From the NCBI RefSeq assembly GCF_000745185.1, contig NZ_JQNJ01000001.1:2193501-2257500 (forward strand): a stretch of 64,000 nucleotides of DNA, in the 5' to 3' direction. Under the pieces are notes generated by a model, which was not told the origin of the DNA, did not search any database, and saw only the letters and a list, made by a program, of their open reading frames with translations. Position numbers and translations under genes: made by a program. Source of the stretch: Muricauda sp. MAR_2010_75 (GTDB lineage: Bacteria > Bacteroidota > Bacteroidia > Flavobacteriales > Flavobacteriaceae). Every line of letters begins with the position of its first letter. The stretch's first letter is position 1. Shown here one piece after another: positions 16,303-26,421 of this stretch.

Positions 16303-17759
16303 TAGATCTCCTTTCTTAGCCTGGCCACGGGAATTCCCAATTGTTCCCGGTATTTGGCCACGGTTCTCCTGGCAATGGGGTAACCACGCTCTTTGAGAAT
16401 TTTTGCCAGCTTATCATCCGTTAAAGGTTTTCGCTTTTCCTCATCTTTAATTACGGTTTCCAATATTTTCTTGATCTCTTTTGTGGACACATCCTCACCT
16501 TGCTCATTTTTCATGGCCTCGGAGAAGTAATCCTTTATGAGTTTTGTGCCATAAGGGGTGTCAACATACTTGCTGTTGGCTACCCGGGATACTGTGGAGA
16601 CATCCATGTCGATTTCGTCAGCTATGTCCTTTAAGATCATAGGCCGTAATTTCCGCTCATCCCCCGTCATAAAGTACTCTTTTTGATAGTTCATGATGGC
16701 GTTCATGGTAATGTACAAAGTCTGTTGACGTTGTTTTATGGCATCGATGAACCATTTGGCGGCATCCAACTTTTGCTTGATGAAGAGCACGGTGTCCTTT
16801 TGCGATTTGGACTTTTCCTTGGCATTTTTGTACCCCTGCAACATATTGCTATATTCCTTGGAAACGTGCAATTCCGGTGCGTTTCTGCCATTTAAGGTAA
16901 GGTCAAGCTCCCCATCCACAATTTTAATGGAAAAATCGGGGACAATATGTTCAATGATTCGGGTGTTGCCCGAGTAAGACCCCCCAGGTTTTGGGTTCAG
17001 TTTTTCAATTTCCGAAATGGCCTCTTTAAGTTCTTCTTCACTGATGTGGTGCTTCTGAATAAGCTTGGCATAGTGTTTCTTGGTAAATTGGTCAAAGGAC
17101 TTCTCCAAAATGTTTATGGCCAGCTCAACGGAAGGTTTTTGTTCTTTTCTTTTTAATTGGATGATCAGGCATTCATCCAATGATCTTGCACCGACCCCAG
17201 GGGGATCCAACTCTTGGACCACCTTGAGTACAGATTTGATCTTTTCCTCTTCAACATAAATGTTTTGGGTGAAGGCCAGATCATCCATAATGTCCGCAAT
17301 AGGTCTTCGGATGTAACCGCTCTCATCCACACTTCCCACCAAAAATTCGGCAATGGCCCATTGCTCATCATCCAAATACACGGTGTTGAGTTGGTTGATC
17401 AGATATTGGTTAAAGGAAATACCCGCTGCGTATGGAATGCTCTTTTCATCATCATCTGGACTGTAGTTGCTGGTCTGTGTCCGGTAATCGGGGACTTCGT
17501 CATCACTTAGATAATCATCAATGTTGATATCCTCCGCAGAAATGGTCTCGTTATCTGCAGAATCATCGTAGGTGTCCTCGTAGGTATCATCCAAAGTCTC
17601 GCTCTCCGCCTTTCCACTTTCAAGAGCAGGGTTGTCCTCGAGCTCCTGCTTCAGTCGCTGTTCAAAAGCCTGTGTGGGCAATTGAATTAGCTTCATAAGC
17701 TGAATCTGCTGAGGAGACAGTTTTTGGGAAAGCTTAAACTGTAGATGTTGTTTCAGCAT
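16302..17759 (-). CDS. rpoN: RNA polymerase sigma-54 factor
   Basis: Sigma-54 directs polymerase to -24/-12 promoters and needs an AAA+ enhancer-binding protein. The 485 residues show the Gln/Leu-rich region I at the N-terminus (LKLSQKLSPQQIQLMKLIQL), an acidic region II (about residues 50-110), and the core-binding domain. The C-terminal RpoN box ARRTVAKYRE is at residues 463-472. It lies 46 bases downstream of asnS on the same strand. No enhancer-binding activator is found in this window. Confidence 0.96.
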   Translation of the reverse strand: MLKQHLQFKLSQKLSPQQIQLMKLIQLPTQAFEQRLKQELEDNPALESGKAESETLDDTYEDTYDDSADNETISAEDINIDDYLSDDEVPDYRTQTSNYSPDDDEKSIPYAAGISFNQYLINQLNTVYLDDEQWAIAEFLVGSVDESGYIRRPIADIMDDLAFTQNIYVEEEKIKSVLKVVQELDPPGVGARSLDECLIIQLKRKEQKPSVELAINILEKSFDQFTKKHYAKLIQKHHISEEELKEAISEIEKLNPKPGGSYSGNTRIIEHIVPDFSIKIVDGELDLTLNGRNAPELHVSKEYSNMLQGYKNAKEKSKSQKDTVLFIKQKLDAAKWFIDAIKQRQQTLYITMNAIMNYQKEYFMTGDERKLRPMILKDIADEIDMDVSTVSRVANSKYVDTPYGTKLIKDYFSEAMKNEQGEDVSTKEIKKILETVIKDEEKRKPLTDDKLAKILKERGYPIARRTVAKYREQLGIPVARLRKEI

Positions 17760-17805
17760 ACAGATTGATTTACAATCGTCCTTCTTATAAATTTAAGAAA
17801 TCCAA

Positions 17806-19245
17806 TTAAAACTCCGCATTTTGCGGTGTTCTAGGGTAGGGGATTACGTCCCTGATATTGCCCATACCGGTGGCAAACTGCACCATACGCTCAAAACCAA
17901 GTCCGAACCCGCTGTGTACGGCCGTACCGAACCGTCTTAGGTCCAAGTACCACCAAAGTTCTTTTTCATCTATGTCCAATTCCTTTATTTTTTGTTGAAG
18001 CACATCCAAGCGTTCTTCACGTTGGGATCCTCCCACAATCTCACCGATGCCCGGGAAAAGGACGTCCATGGCACGAACGGTCTTTCCGTCCTCGTTCAAG
18101 CGCATGTAAAATGCCTTGATGTTGGCCGGATAATCAAAAAGGATAACGGGGCACTTAAAGTGTTTTTCCACCAAAAAGCGTTCATGCTCGCTTTGCAGGT
18201 CGGCACCCCATTCATCAATGGGATATTGGAATTTTTTCTTCTTGTTGGGTTTGCTGTTCCGTAAAATATCGATGGCCTCAGTATAGGAAACACGTTTAAA
18301 GTTGTTCTCAACGACAAATTTCAATTTTTCCGTCAAGCTCATTTCGGAACGCTCGTTTTGGGGCTTGGTTTTTTCCTCATCCAACAAACGCTTTTCCAAA
18401 AATTCAAGATCATCCGTACAGTTGTCCAATACATATTGGATAATCCACTTGATGAAATCTTCGGCCAAATCCATGTTTGCGTCCAAGTCAAAAAAGGCCA
18501 TTTCGGGCTCAATCATCCAAAATTCGGCCAAATGCCGTGAGGTGTTTGAGTTCTCCGCCCTAAACGTAGGGCCAAAGGTATATACCTTGCCCAAGCCCAT
18601 GGCATAGGTTTCGGCTTCCAACTGACCAGAAACCGTAAGGTTGGTCTCCTTTCCAAAGAAATCTTCGGAATAATCCACATTGCCCTGTTCGTCCATCGGA
18701 GGTTTTTTATCATCCAAAGTGGTCACCCGGAACATTTCCCCGGCACCCTCGGCATCCGATCCTGTAATGATGGGGGCATGCATGTAGTAAAACCCATTTT
18801 GTTGAAAATAACTGTGAATGGCGAAAGACAGTGCGGAACGTACTCGCATAACTGCGGAAAATGTATTGGTCCGAACTCTAAGATGCGCTTTCTCCCGCAA
18901 AAATTCCAAAGAGTGCTTTTTGGGTTGAATCGGATAAGTCTCTGGATCGGCGGTACCGTGCACAAAGATATCGGAAGTCTGGATTTCTACACTTTGTCCT
19001 TTTCCTTGACTTTCTTCGAGCGTACCGGATATTTTTAGGGCGGCCCCGGTAGAGATTTTTTTAAGTATGGTGTCATCCAAATTCTCAAAATCCACTACGC
19101 ATTGTATATTGTGTATTGTTGAACCGTCGTTCAAGGCTATGAATCGGTTACTCCTAAAGGTTTTTACCCATCCATTCACTTCAACAGGTTCTCCTAAGGG
19201 CTGCTTCTCCAGCAATTCTTTTATGGAATAAGATTTCATTGTCAA
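17806..19245 (-). CDS. asnS: Asparaginyl-tRNA synthetase
   Basis: A class IIb synthetase that charges tRNA-Asn. The 479 residues have the N-terminal OB-fold anticodon-binding domain ([20 protein letters not shown]) and a catalytic domain. Motif 2 ([19 protein letters not shown]) and motif 3 ([15 protein letters not shown]) are intact. The start could be ATG 19245 or the ATG two codons later. It is followed closely by rpoN on the same strand, a usual pairing in Flavobacteriaceae. Confidence 0.96.
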   Translation of the reverse strand: MTMKSYSIKELLEKQPLGEPVEVNGWVKTFRSNRFIALNDGSTIHNIQCVVDFENLDDTILKKISTGAALKISGTLEESQGKGQSVEIQTSDIFVHGTADPETYPIQPKKHSLEFLREKAHLRVRTNTFSAVMRVRSALSFAIHSYFQQNGFYYMHAPIITGSDAEGAGEMFRVTTLDDKKPPMDEQGNVDYSEDFFGKETNLTVSGQLEAETYAMGLGKVYTFGPTFRAENSNTSRHLAEFWMIEPEMAFFDLDANMDLAEDFIKWIIQYVLDNCTDDLEFLEKRLLDEEKTKPQNERSEMSLTEKLKFVVENNFKRVSYTEAIDILRNSKPNKKKKFQYPIDEWGADLQSEHERFLVEKHFKCPVILFDYPANIKAFYMRLNEDGKTVRAMDVLFPGIGEIVGGSQREERLDVLQQKIKELDIDEKELWWYLDLRRFGTAVHSGFGLGFERMVQFATGMGNIRDVIPYPRTPQNAEF

Positions 19246-19329
19246 GCTATCGTAATTTAAGCGGTAAAGATAGGTTTTTGATAAAAAATGAGGGCAATGG
19301 AATCACCATATTTATGGCAGTTCCACAGA

Positions 19330-21726
19330 TTATTTGTCCTTGATATTGTCCTCTTCCTGTGGTAAAATATCGATTTGCGGTTTTTTGAGGACTTGTTTGT
19401 TGGCAATACTTCTTTCCAAGGAAAGGAGTAAGGAAGGTAATAGAATTAAATTGGATAGCATGGCAAAAAGCAATGTGGCAGAAACCAATCCCCCCAAAGC
19501 TTTGGTGCCTCCAAAACTGGAGATGATAAAGACCGAGAATCCAAAGAAAAGCACAATGGAGGTATAGAACATACTCACCCCGGTTTCACGCAACGCGGCA
19601 TAAACCGATCTTTTGATATGCCATTTATGGGCGGCCAATTCTTGTCGGTATTTGGCCAAAAAGTGAATGGTGTCGTCCACCGAAATACCGAATGCAATGC
19701 TAAAGACCAAAATGGTGGATGGCTTTATGGGCACACCCAAATATCCCATTACCCCCGCTGTGATTACCAATGGGAGAAGGTTGGGAACCAATGATATGAT
19801 GACCATCCGGAACGAACGGAACAAATAGGCCATAAAAAGGGAAATCAACCCAATGGCCAAAGCCAAAGAGAGCAATAAATTTTTGACCAAATACTTGGTG
19901 CCCTTTAAAAAGAGGAGAGCCTTTCCGGTCATAAAAACCTTGAACCGCTCCGAAGGGAAAAATTTGTTGATAGCCTGCTGCACATCCTCTTCAATTTCCT
20001 CCATGCGGTCTATTTTTACATCACGCATGTAGGTGGTCAGGCGAGCAGTTTGTCCCGTACTGTCCACAAAACTTTTTAGAAGGTCACCATCGTTGGATGA
20101 TTTTTGCGCCACATTCATAATAAATGTGTTTTCTTGGGATGTGGGCAATTGATAGTATTTTGGGATGCCGTTGTAGAAAGCCTGCTTGGAATATTTAATC
20201 AGATCCACAACCGATAAAGGTCTGGAAAGCTCTGGGATTTCATCGATAACCGTTCCCAACTGATCCATGCGCTTTAGGGTAGCGGGTTTAATGACCCCAT
20301 TTTTTCGTTCGGTATCCACCACAATTTCCATGGGCATTATACCGTCAAATTCTTGTTCAAAAAAACGGATGTCCTTAAAAAAATGCGTGTCTTTGGGGAG
20401 GTCTTCAATCCGGCTCCCGGTAATTTTTATTTGATAAATGCCAATAATGCTCAATACCAGAACACCCACCGTAACCAAATAGACCGCTATTCTATGGTTT
20501 CGGACAATGGTCTCCATTCGATTCACAAAGAAGTCGATCCACTTTTTGTTGAGATGCTTCAAGTGTTTCGTTTTGGGAAGTGGCATGAAACTGTAAATGA
20601 TCGGTATGATCAATAGGGAAAGGATAAAAATCCCCACAATGTTGATGGAGGCCACAATACCAAATTCCTTGAGCAGGTCACTGTCCAAAATAATAAACGT
20701 TGCAAATCCGGAGGCTGTGGTAATATTGGTCATTAAGGTGGCATTCCCAATTTTGGAAATGACCCGTTGCAGGGAAAGTGCTTGGTTCCCGTGTTTTTTG
20801 ACTTCCTGTTGGTACTTGTTAATGAGAAATATGCAGTTTGGAATTCCAATAACAATGATCAAAGGTGGAATCAAAGCGGTTAGAATGGTGATCTCATATT
20901 GCAAAAGTCCCAAGAAACCAAAAGCCCACATCACCCCAATGATCACAACACACATTGAGATTAAAGTGGCCCTAAAACTTCTAAAGAAAAAGAAGAATAT
21001 CAAGGAAGTGACCAATAGAGCGGCGACAATGAAAATTCCAATTTCATCCACAATGGATTTGGTGTTCCAGGTTCGGATGTAGGGCATTCCAGAGACGTGG
21101 ACATCCAACTGGGTTTCTTCTTCAAAACCTTTCATCAGATCGGCGAGGTCGTTCAGGATAAACTGATTCCTCACCTCGGTGTTCATAATATCTTTATCCA
21201 GATATGCAATGGTCTGAACGGTACCACTTTTTGGATTGTAGACAAGATTGTCATAAAATGGAAGTTCGTTGAAAAGATGGTTTTTGAGTGAATCCACCTC
21301 TTTTTTGGTCTTTGGAGGACTTTTGATGAAGGGCTCCATAACAAAAGCTTGCTCCTCATTGTCCTTGACCAAAACCCTGAGGTTGTCCGTGGACACCACA
21401 AAATCAATTTCAGGAAAGGCTTCCAATTGTTTGCTGAGTTTGTTCCAGCGGTTGAAGTTTGTAGGGGTAAACAAGGCAGAATCCCGAACAGCGATCACAA
21501 TGGCATTACCTTCTTCGCCAAAAACCTTGGTAAAGGCATTGTATTCGATGGTGGCTGGGTGGTCATCAGGAAGAATGTTGGCCTCGGTATTGGAAAATTG
21601 CATGTTTTTCCACTGAAGGGCCAGAAAAACGGTGAACCCGGCAATGGCAAAAAGAATTAAAATTCTATTGCGAAGAATAATACGTGCGACCTTTGGCCAA
21701 AATCCTTTAGTGAGCTTTGCTACCAT
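19330..21726 (-). CDS. MMPL/RND-family transporter
   Basis: A 798-residue protein with twelve membrane helices in two halves, each with a helix, a large periplasmic loop (about 35-215 and 420-620) and five further helices. The second half carries GISVDDTIHFLAKYRQE, the Asp-containing proton-relay motif of the MMPL/SSD-type RND family. Bacterial members export lipids or hopanoids, or act as general efflux pumps. It stands alone, without a periplasmic adaptor or outer-membrane factor, so a lipid or envelope role is more likely than tripartite drug efflux. The substrate is not readable from sequence. Confidence 0.87.
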   Translation of the reverse strand: MVAKLTKGFWPKVARIILRNRILILFAIAGFTVFLALQWKNMQFSNTEANILPDDHPATIEYNAFTKVFGEEGNAIVIAVRDSALFTPTNFNRWNKLSKQLEAFPEIDFVVSTDNLRVLVKDNEEQAFVMEPFIKSPPKTKKEVDSLKNHLFNELPFYDNLVYNPKSGTVQTIAYLDKDIMNTEVRNQFILNDLADLMKGFEEETQLDVHVSGMPYIRTWNTKSIVDEIGIFIVAALLVTSLIFFFFFRSFRATLISMCVVIIGVMWAFGFLGLLQYEITILTALIPPLIIVIGIPNCIFLINKYQQEVKKHGNQALSLQRVISKIGNATLMTNITTASGFATFIILDSDLLKEFGIVASINIVGIFILSLLIIPIIYSFMPLPKTKHLKHLNKKWIDFFVNRMETIVRNHRIAVYLVTVGVLVLSIIGIYQIKITGSRIEDLPKDTHFFKDIRFFEQEFDGIMPMEIVVDTERKNGVIKPATLKRMDQLGTVIDEIPELSRPLSVVDLIKYSKQAFYNGIPKYYQLPTSQENTFIMNVAQKSSNDGDLLKSFVDSTGQTARLTTYMRDVKIDRMEEIEEDVQQAINKFFPSERFKVFMTGKALLFLKGTKYLVKNLLLSLALAIGLISLFMAYLFRSFRMVIISLVPNLLPLVITAGVMGYLGVPIKPSTILVFSIAFGISVDDTIHFLAKYRQELAAHKWHIKRSVYAALRETGVSMFYTSIVLFFGFSVFIISSFGGTKALGGLVSATLLFAMLSNLILLPSLLLSLERSIANKQVLKKPQIDILPQEEDNIKDK

Positions 21727-21800
21727 TTGGGTTTTGTTGGGCGCAAAGGTAGAAAATGATCGGTTGTGTTCCTAGAAAAGGCAACAATCAATCTAGGGTT

Positions 21801-22355
21801 TTATACCTTCATGATTTCAGCCTCCTTGTTGGCCAAAATAGCATCAATTTTTTTGCTGTACGTATCGGTGAGTTCCTGCACATCTACTTCGGCATTGTTC
21901 AAAAGATCTTCAGAAATATCCAATGCTTTAAGTTCTTTATTGGCTTCCTGTCTTGCGCTTCGAACACTTACTTTGGCATCTTCGGCCTCTGCCTTGGCTT
22001 GTTTGACCAATTGTATTCTTCGCTCCTCGGTCAATGGAGGTACGTTAATAATGACCATTTCACCATTGTTCATTGGGTTGAAGCCCAAATTGGCGTTCAT
22101 GATGGCGGTTTCAATTTCTCCCAGAAGACTTTTTTCCCAAGGTTGCACTGAGATGGTCCTTGCGTCTGGGGTATTGATGTTGGATACTTGTGATAGTGGG
22201 GTTTGAGAGCCATAGTACTCCACCATTACCGTTGAGAGCATCATAGGACTTGCTTTTCCAGCACGGATTTTTATCAAGGCTTTTTCCAAGTGGGAAATGC
22301 TTCCATCCATGCTTTCTTTGGTGGTGTCCAGAATAAATTTAACCTCTTCGTCCAT
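21801..22355 (-). CDS. frr: Ribosome recycling factor
   Basis: RRF splits the post-termination ribosome with EF-G. At 184 residues it has the usual length. The N-terminal SHLEKALIKIRAGKASP and the VNVPPLTEERRIQLVKQAK segment are signature regions of the three-helix bundle. It follows pyrH by 42 bases in the same orientation, the standard pyrH-frr operon. Confidence 0.97.
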   Translation of the reverse strand: MDEEVKFILDTTKESMDGSISHLEKALIKIRAGKASPMMLSTVMVEYYGSQTPLSQVSNINTPDARTISVQPWEKSLLGEIETAIMNANLGFNPMNNGEMVIINVPPLTEERRIQLVKQAKAEAEDAKVSVRSARQEANKELKALDISEDLLNNAEVDVQELTDTYSKKIDAILANKEAEIMKV

Positions 22356-22397
22356 AATTTTTAAAGTTTATATTCCAAAATCAAAGCGCATGCCAAT

Positions 22398-23105
22398 CTA
22401 AATATTGACAACGGTTCCGATATTTTCACCGGAAACTATTTTCATAAGGTTGCCCCGAGTGTTCATATCAAAAACAACAATGGGCAGCTCATTTTCCTGA
22501 CTTAGTGTGAATGCTGTGGTATCCATAACCTTAAGTCCTTTTGAAAGCACTTCCTTAAAAGAAAGCGAATCAAACTTGGTTGCGTTTTTATCCTTTTCTG
22601 GATCGGAGGTATAAATTCCATCGACCCGGGTGCCTTTTAGGATAACATCCGCTCCAATTTCAATGGCCCGCAACACCGCAGCAGAGTCAGTAGTAAAATA
22701 AGGATTACCAGTACCTCCACCAAAAATCACAACCCTTCCTTTTTCCAAGTGACGCACTGCCCTTCTTCTTATAAAAGGTTCGGCCACTTCATTGATTTTG
22801 ATGGCAGACTGCAAACGTGTCTCAACCCCTTGATGTTCCAAAGCACTTTGAAGTGCCAAACCATTGATTACGGTGGCCAACATGCCCATGTGGTCGCCCT
22901 GTACCCGATCCATCCCTTGGCTGGTTCCGGCAAGGCCCCTGAAAATATTTCCACCACCAATAACAATGGCCACCTCAATACCCTTCTCCACCACGGCTTT
23001 AATGTCTTCTGCATATTCCGCCAACCGTTTGGCGTCTATACCGTATTGTTTTTCGCCCATGAGCGCTTCACCACTAAGTTTTAACAGAATTCTTTTGTAT
23101 TGCAT
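22398..23105 (-). CDS. pyrH: Uridylate kinase (UMP kinase)
   Basis: This phosphorylates UMP to UDP and belongs to the amino-acid kinase fold. The 235 residues show the N-terminal [14 protein letters not shown], the glycine-rich IGGGNIFRG near residue 48, [15 protein letters not shown], and the ATP-binding [15 protein letters not shown]. It starts the pyrH-frr operon. A -7 element lies just upstream. Confidence 0.97.
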   Translation of the reverse strand: MQYKRILLKLSGEALMGEKQYGIDAKRLAEYAEDIKAVVEKGIEVAIVIGGGNIFRGLAGTSQGMDRVQGDHMGMLATVINGLALQSALEHQGVETRLQSAIKINEVAEPFIRRRAVRHLEKGRVVIFGGGTGNPYFTTDSAAVLRAIEIGADVILKGTRVDGIYTSDPEKDKNATKFDSLSFKEVLSKGLKVMDTTAFTLSQENELPIVVFDMNTRGNLMKIVSGENIGTVVNI

Positions 23106-23127
23106 TGAGGGTGTCTTGAAGTTCGGA

Positions 23128-23135
23128 CAAAAATA
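23128..23135 (-). promoter_or_regulatory. Probable -7 element of the pyrH-frr promoter
   Basis: Read on the minus strand, TATTTTTG matches TAnnTTTG and stands 22 bases before the pyrH ATG. A clear TTTG partner at -33 is missing. Confidence 0.45.
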
Positions 23136-23266
23136 ATCAAAATTATTTATGGGAAACCACTGAAAAATAGCGTGAACTTGGAATGCTTTGTGGAAAAAAT
23201 CCCTACATTCTGTAACCTTTTTTAAAAACTACGGTATATCCTCCAGAAGACCTAAAGACCAAGGAA

Positions 23267-23821
23267 TTGCAAAACCTGACCGATAACACCTTAATGATGC
23301 AAGTAAGCGATGGGGACTTGGACAAGTTGGGCTTGCTCTATGAACGGCATAAGAAAAGGCTATTCGGATTTTTCTACAATCTGGGCAACAATCCATCGGT
23401 CAGTGAGGATTTGGTACAAAACGTTTTTGTCCGCATGCTCAAATACCGAAAATCCTATACCGGTGAAGGCTCTTTTGCTGCCTGGATGTTCCGTATGGCC
23501 AGAAACGTGAATTATGATCATCACAAAAAAGTGGGCAAGGAAAGAGTGGCCCAAGGGGTTTCTCCGGAAGACGCCAATATGGGTTCTGAAGATGACCTTA
23601 ATGAAGCCTTGGAGCAGCAGGGCAATGCATTTTTGGTGAAAAAGGCACTCAGTCTTTTGCCCACTGACAAAAAGGAAATATTGCTGTTGAGCAAATATCG
23701 GGAATTGAAGTTCCATGAAATAGGGGAGATTTTGGGTTGCACGGAAGGAGCGGCCAAGGTAAGGGTACACAGGGCCCTAAAAGATTTAAGAAGCATTTTT
23801 TTACAATTGGAAACAAGATGA
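23267..23821 (+). CDS. RNA polymerase sigma-70 family (ECF-type) sigma factor
   Basis: 184 residues with region 2 (about 20-90: LYERHKKRLFGFFYNL, EDLVQNVFVRMLKYRKSY, AAWMFRMARNVNYDH) and region 4 (about 130-180: LPTDKKEILLLSKYRELKFHEIGEIL with the HTH GAAKVRVHRALKDLR). It lacks region 1 and most of region 3, as ECF factors do. Its stop overlaps the next ATG (ATGA), so the downstream HEAT protein is translationally coupled and probably controls it. The regulon probably includes the adjacent DUF4097 genes. Confidence 0.93.
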   Translation: MQNLTDNTLMMQVSDGDLDKLGLLYERHKKRLFGFFYNLGNNPSVSEDLVQNVFVRMLKYRKSYTGEGSFAAWMFRMARNVNYDHHKKVGKERVAQGVSPEDANMGSEDDLNEALEQQGNAFLVKKALSLLPTDKKEILLLSKYRELKFHEIGEILGCTEGAAKVRVHRALKDLRSIFLQLETR

Positions 23822-24615
23822 TGGACCAAGAAAAGTTTGAAATACGGGCAATGGATTTTATGAGCGGGACCATGTCTCGTGAGGAGGCCAAGAGCTTTGA
23901 ACAGTTTCTTGCCGGGAACCCGGAATATAACGAGCAATACAAAGCCTTGTTGGCCATCTGGGAAATGATGGGAAATCTTGAGGCTCCGGAAATTTCACCC
24001 CAAATGGATGAGACTTTCTTCACCATGCTTTCCAATGAAATGGAAAAGGGAAGGAGGAAAGAAGTCAAAAGGCCTTTTTGGGATGGTATTTTAACGGTGT
24101 TCAGGCCACAATTGGTCTATGGAACTCTTCTGTTGGTCCTAGGTTTGGGTGTTGGATACTATTTGAGTTCCCCACATCAACCTAAGACCGTTGAAACCAC
24201 GGTTTCCAAGAATGAAACGGAAGAGGTGCGCCAAAAATTGGTGTTGACGCTCTTGGAACAACCATCTGCAAATCAACGGCTGCAAGGCGTGGGTGAAGCC
24301 AACAAATTTGAGAATGCTGATGAAATTGTAATCCAGGCACTTTTGCAGACCTTAAACAATGATTCCAACGTAAATGTGCGGTTGGCCGCCATTGAATCCT
24401 TGACCAATTATATAGACAATCCTGTGGTGCGCCAAGGGTTGGTACAATCCATTCCAAACCAGGAGTCGCCCATTTTGCAGATAACCTTGGCCAACCTCAT
24501 GGTGGCCTTGCAAGAAAAAGCGTCCATAGAACCCTTCAAGCAGTTGCTGAAGAAAAAAGAATTGGACACAACCGTTAAGAAACAAATTGAGAGTAGTATA
24601 GAATCAATCATATAG
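23818..24615 (+). CDS. HEAT-repeat membrane protein, probable anti-sigma factor of the upstream sigma factor
   Basis: 265 residues from the ATG that overlaps the sigma stop; a longer upstream frame lies inside the sigma gene and is not used. Cytoplasmic N-terminus: helical with FEIRAMDFMSGTMSREEAK, like zinc-less anti-sigma domains. One membrane helix at about residues 98-117 (LVYGTLLLVLGLGVGYYL). The extracytoplasmic part has HEAT-like helical repeats (DSNVNVRLAAIESLTNY, ESPILQITLANLMVALQ). Topology and coupling to the sigma gene support an anti-sigma or sensor function, which is inference; the HEAT part may bind a periplasmic partner. Confidence 0.85.
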   Translation: MMDQEKFEIRAMDFMSGTMSREEAKSFEQFLAGNPEYNEQYKALLAIWEMMGNLEAPEISPQMDETFFTMLSNEMEKGRRKEVKRPFWDGILTVFRPQLVYGTLLLVLGLGVGYYLSSPHQPKTVETTVSKNETEEVRQKLVLTLLEQPSANQRLQGVGEANKFENADEIVIQALLQTLNNDSNVNVRLAAIESLTNYIDNPVVRQGLVQSIPNQESPILQITLANLMVALQEKASIEPFKQLLKKKELDTTVKKQIESSIESII

Positions 24616-24677
24616 TTTATTTATCAATCTACCCTAAAGGGTAAAATCAAATTACGAACAGTCAAATTTTTAACAAG

Positions 24678-25541
24678 ATGAAACAGTTAGTTATGATGGC
24701 GTGTCTGTGCCTGTGGGCATGGTCGCCAAGTGTAAAAGCACAACAAAAGGAATTTAAAGAGACCATTACAAAGGAACTTCCACTCAGCAACAGTACCAAT
24801 AATACGGTGGTGGTGAAGAATGTATTCGGGTCGGTAAATGTTGAGGGGTACCAAGGCAACAAGGTCATTTTGGAAGTGGAACGGAAAATCACTGCAAACA
24901 ATTCGGAGGACTTGGAATTGGGCAAAAAGGAGCTGCAGTTGAAAATCATCCAAGAGGACAATAGGATTATATTTCATCCAGATGCGCCTTATATCAATTT
25001 TAAAGTTGATGGACTTCAATACAATTGGTGCAATAACAATCAGAATGTTCCCTATGAGCATACGCTGACCTTCAACTTGAAGGTTCCCAATACCGTACAG
25101 ATTCATGTGAGCACGGTCAACAACGGTGTCATTGATGTAAAAAATATCCAAAGCAAATCCATTGTGGCCGAAAATATCAATGGAGGCATCACTCTCAACA
25201 ATATTTCTGGAAAGACCTGGGTGAGCTGTATCAATGGTCCTGTGGATATTTCCTATGCGGAAAACCCTAAGGAGGAATCCGTGTATCATACCATAAATGG
25301 AGATATTACCATAGCGTATCAGCAAGCACTTTCGGCCAATATATCATTTAAAAGTATGAATGGGGAAATGTATACCGATTTTGATATTAACAAACGGTTT
25401 ACTAAAACCACAAAGAATAAAGGTGATGAAAGTAGGCCAAAATATAAGTTCGAAGCAAGACCAGTTGTGCAAATAGGAAGCGGACAGGTGGACTTCAACA
25501 TTGAAACCTTGAATGGGGATGTATTCATTAAAAAAATATAA
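24678..25541 (+). CDS. Secreted DUF4097-type beta-repeat protein (first)
   Basis: 287 residues with a cleavable signal peptide (MMACLCLWAWSPSVKA, then QQ). The body is made of short beta strands with repeated signature VNGGI-type turns: VNNGVIDVKN, ENINGGITLNN, SCINGPVDIS. This fits a right-handed beta-helix like the DUF4097/adhesin-like family found behind sigma/anti-sigma pairs in Bacteroidota. It has one clear paralogue directly downstream. The sigma-anti-sigma-DUF4097 arrangement suggests an envelope stress or surface response; ligand unknown. Confidence 0.85.
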   Translation: MKQLVMMACLCLWAWSPSVKAQQKEFKETITKELPLSNSTNNTVVVKNVFGSVNVEGYQGNKVILEVERKITANNSEDLELGKKELQLKIIQEDNRIIFHPDAPYINFKVDGLQYNWCNNNQNVPYEHTLTFNLKVPNTVQIHVSTVNNGVIDVKNIQSKSIVAENINGGITLNNISGKTWVSCINGPVDISYAENPKEESVYHTINGDITIAYQQALSANISFKSMNGEMYTDFDINKRFTKTTKNKGDESRPKYKFEARPVVQIGSGQVDFNIETLNGDVFIKKI

Positions 25542-25545
25542 GGCA

Positions 25546-26352
25546 ATGAGAACAATAAGAACAATGGTTATGGTAATGTTGCTAATGGTAGCAAACCTCG
25601 CAATAGGACAACAAAAAGAGATCGACTTGTTCACGGTGCCTTTGAGCAACCCTGGCAAGGCCGGGAAATTAGAACTCGATCAAATCAGTGGTTCCATCTC
25701 GGTAACTGGGTATGAAGGCAAGGAAGTTATTGTAAAAGTTTTGGTGATGGATGGTGATAATTCCTCCACAACCAAAAATGGAATGAAGCGCATTGGTGGC
25801 TCAGGATTGAACATTAGTGCTGAGGAGAGCAATAATGTGGTGGAGATAGACAATGAAGTGTGGAATCGAAAAACGGATTTTGAAATTAAAGTGCCCTACA
25901 ACTTTTCATTAAAGTTAAGCACAGTGAACAATGGGAGCATTAAGGTCAGCGGAGTAACCGGAGATTTGGAAATCAGCAATGTAAATGGAAGCATCACGCT
26001 TGATAATGTAGAAGGAGCGGTTTCCGCAGATACCACCAATGGGGTTGTTAAGGTCGATTTTAAAACCATTGACAATTCTGCCAATATGGTCTTCAGTAGT
26101 TTTAATGGGAATGTGGAAGTGATTTTCCCAAAAACACTAAAGGCCAATATCAAGGCAAAATCTGATATGGGCGATGTGTACACGGATTTTGATATGGTCC
26201 TTATTGAAAGCAAACCGGAAGTAGACAAAAGACAAGGCTCAGGGAGTTATAAAGTAACCATGGAACAATGGGTTAGGGGCAAGATCAATGGTGGTGGTCC
26301 TGAATTGTTGTTTAAAACCTTCAATGGCGATATTTTGATAAAAGCAAAATAA
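25546..26352 (+). CDS. Secreted DUF4097-type beta-repeat protein (second)
   Basis: 268 residues from the ATG at 25546, four bases after the previous stop, with a signal peptide (MVMVMLLMVANLAIGQQ). The strand-turn repeats VNNGSIKVSG, NVNGSITLDN and TTNGVVKVDF match those of the preceding gene and mark a paralogue. I reject the frame's earlier ATG (25513) because it lies within the upstream gene and would bury the signal peptide. It ends the sigma operon before a bidirectional terminator. Confidence 0.85.
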   Translation: MRTIRTMVMVMLLMVANLAIGQQKEIDLFTVPLSNPGKAGKLELDQISGSISVTGYEGKEVIVKVLVMDGDNSSTTKNGMKRIGGSGLNISAEESNNVVEIDNEVWNRKTDFEIKVPYNFSLKLSTVNNGSIKVSGVTGDLEISNVNGSITLDNVEGAVSADTTNGVVKVDFKTIDNSANMVFSSFNGNVEVIFPKTLKANIKAKSDMGDVYTDFDMVLIESKPEVDKRQGSGSYKVTMEQWVRGKINGGGPELLFKTFNGDILIKAK

Positions 26353-26370
26353 GCGGAATGGCCCAAAACA

Positions 26371-26400
26371 AAAAAGCACCTTAATTAAGGTGCTTTTTTT
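26371..26400. terminator. Bidirectional terminator between the sigma operon and tsf
   Basis: A perfect palindrome AAAGCACCTTAATTAAGGTGCTTT, flanked by A and T runs, lies between converging genes and can stop both transcripts. Confidence 0.9.
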
Positions 26401-26421
26401 ATGTATTATAGTATTAAGTGC

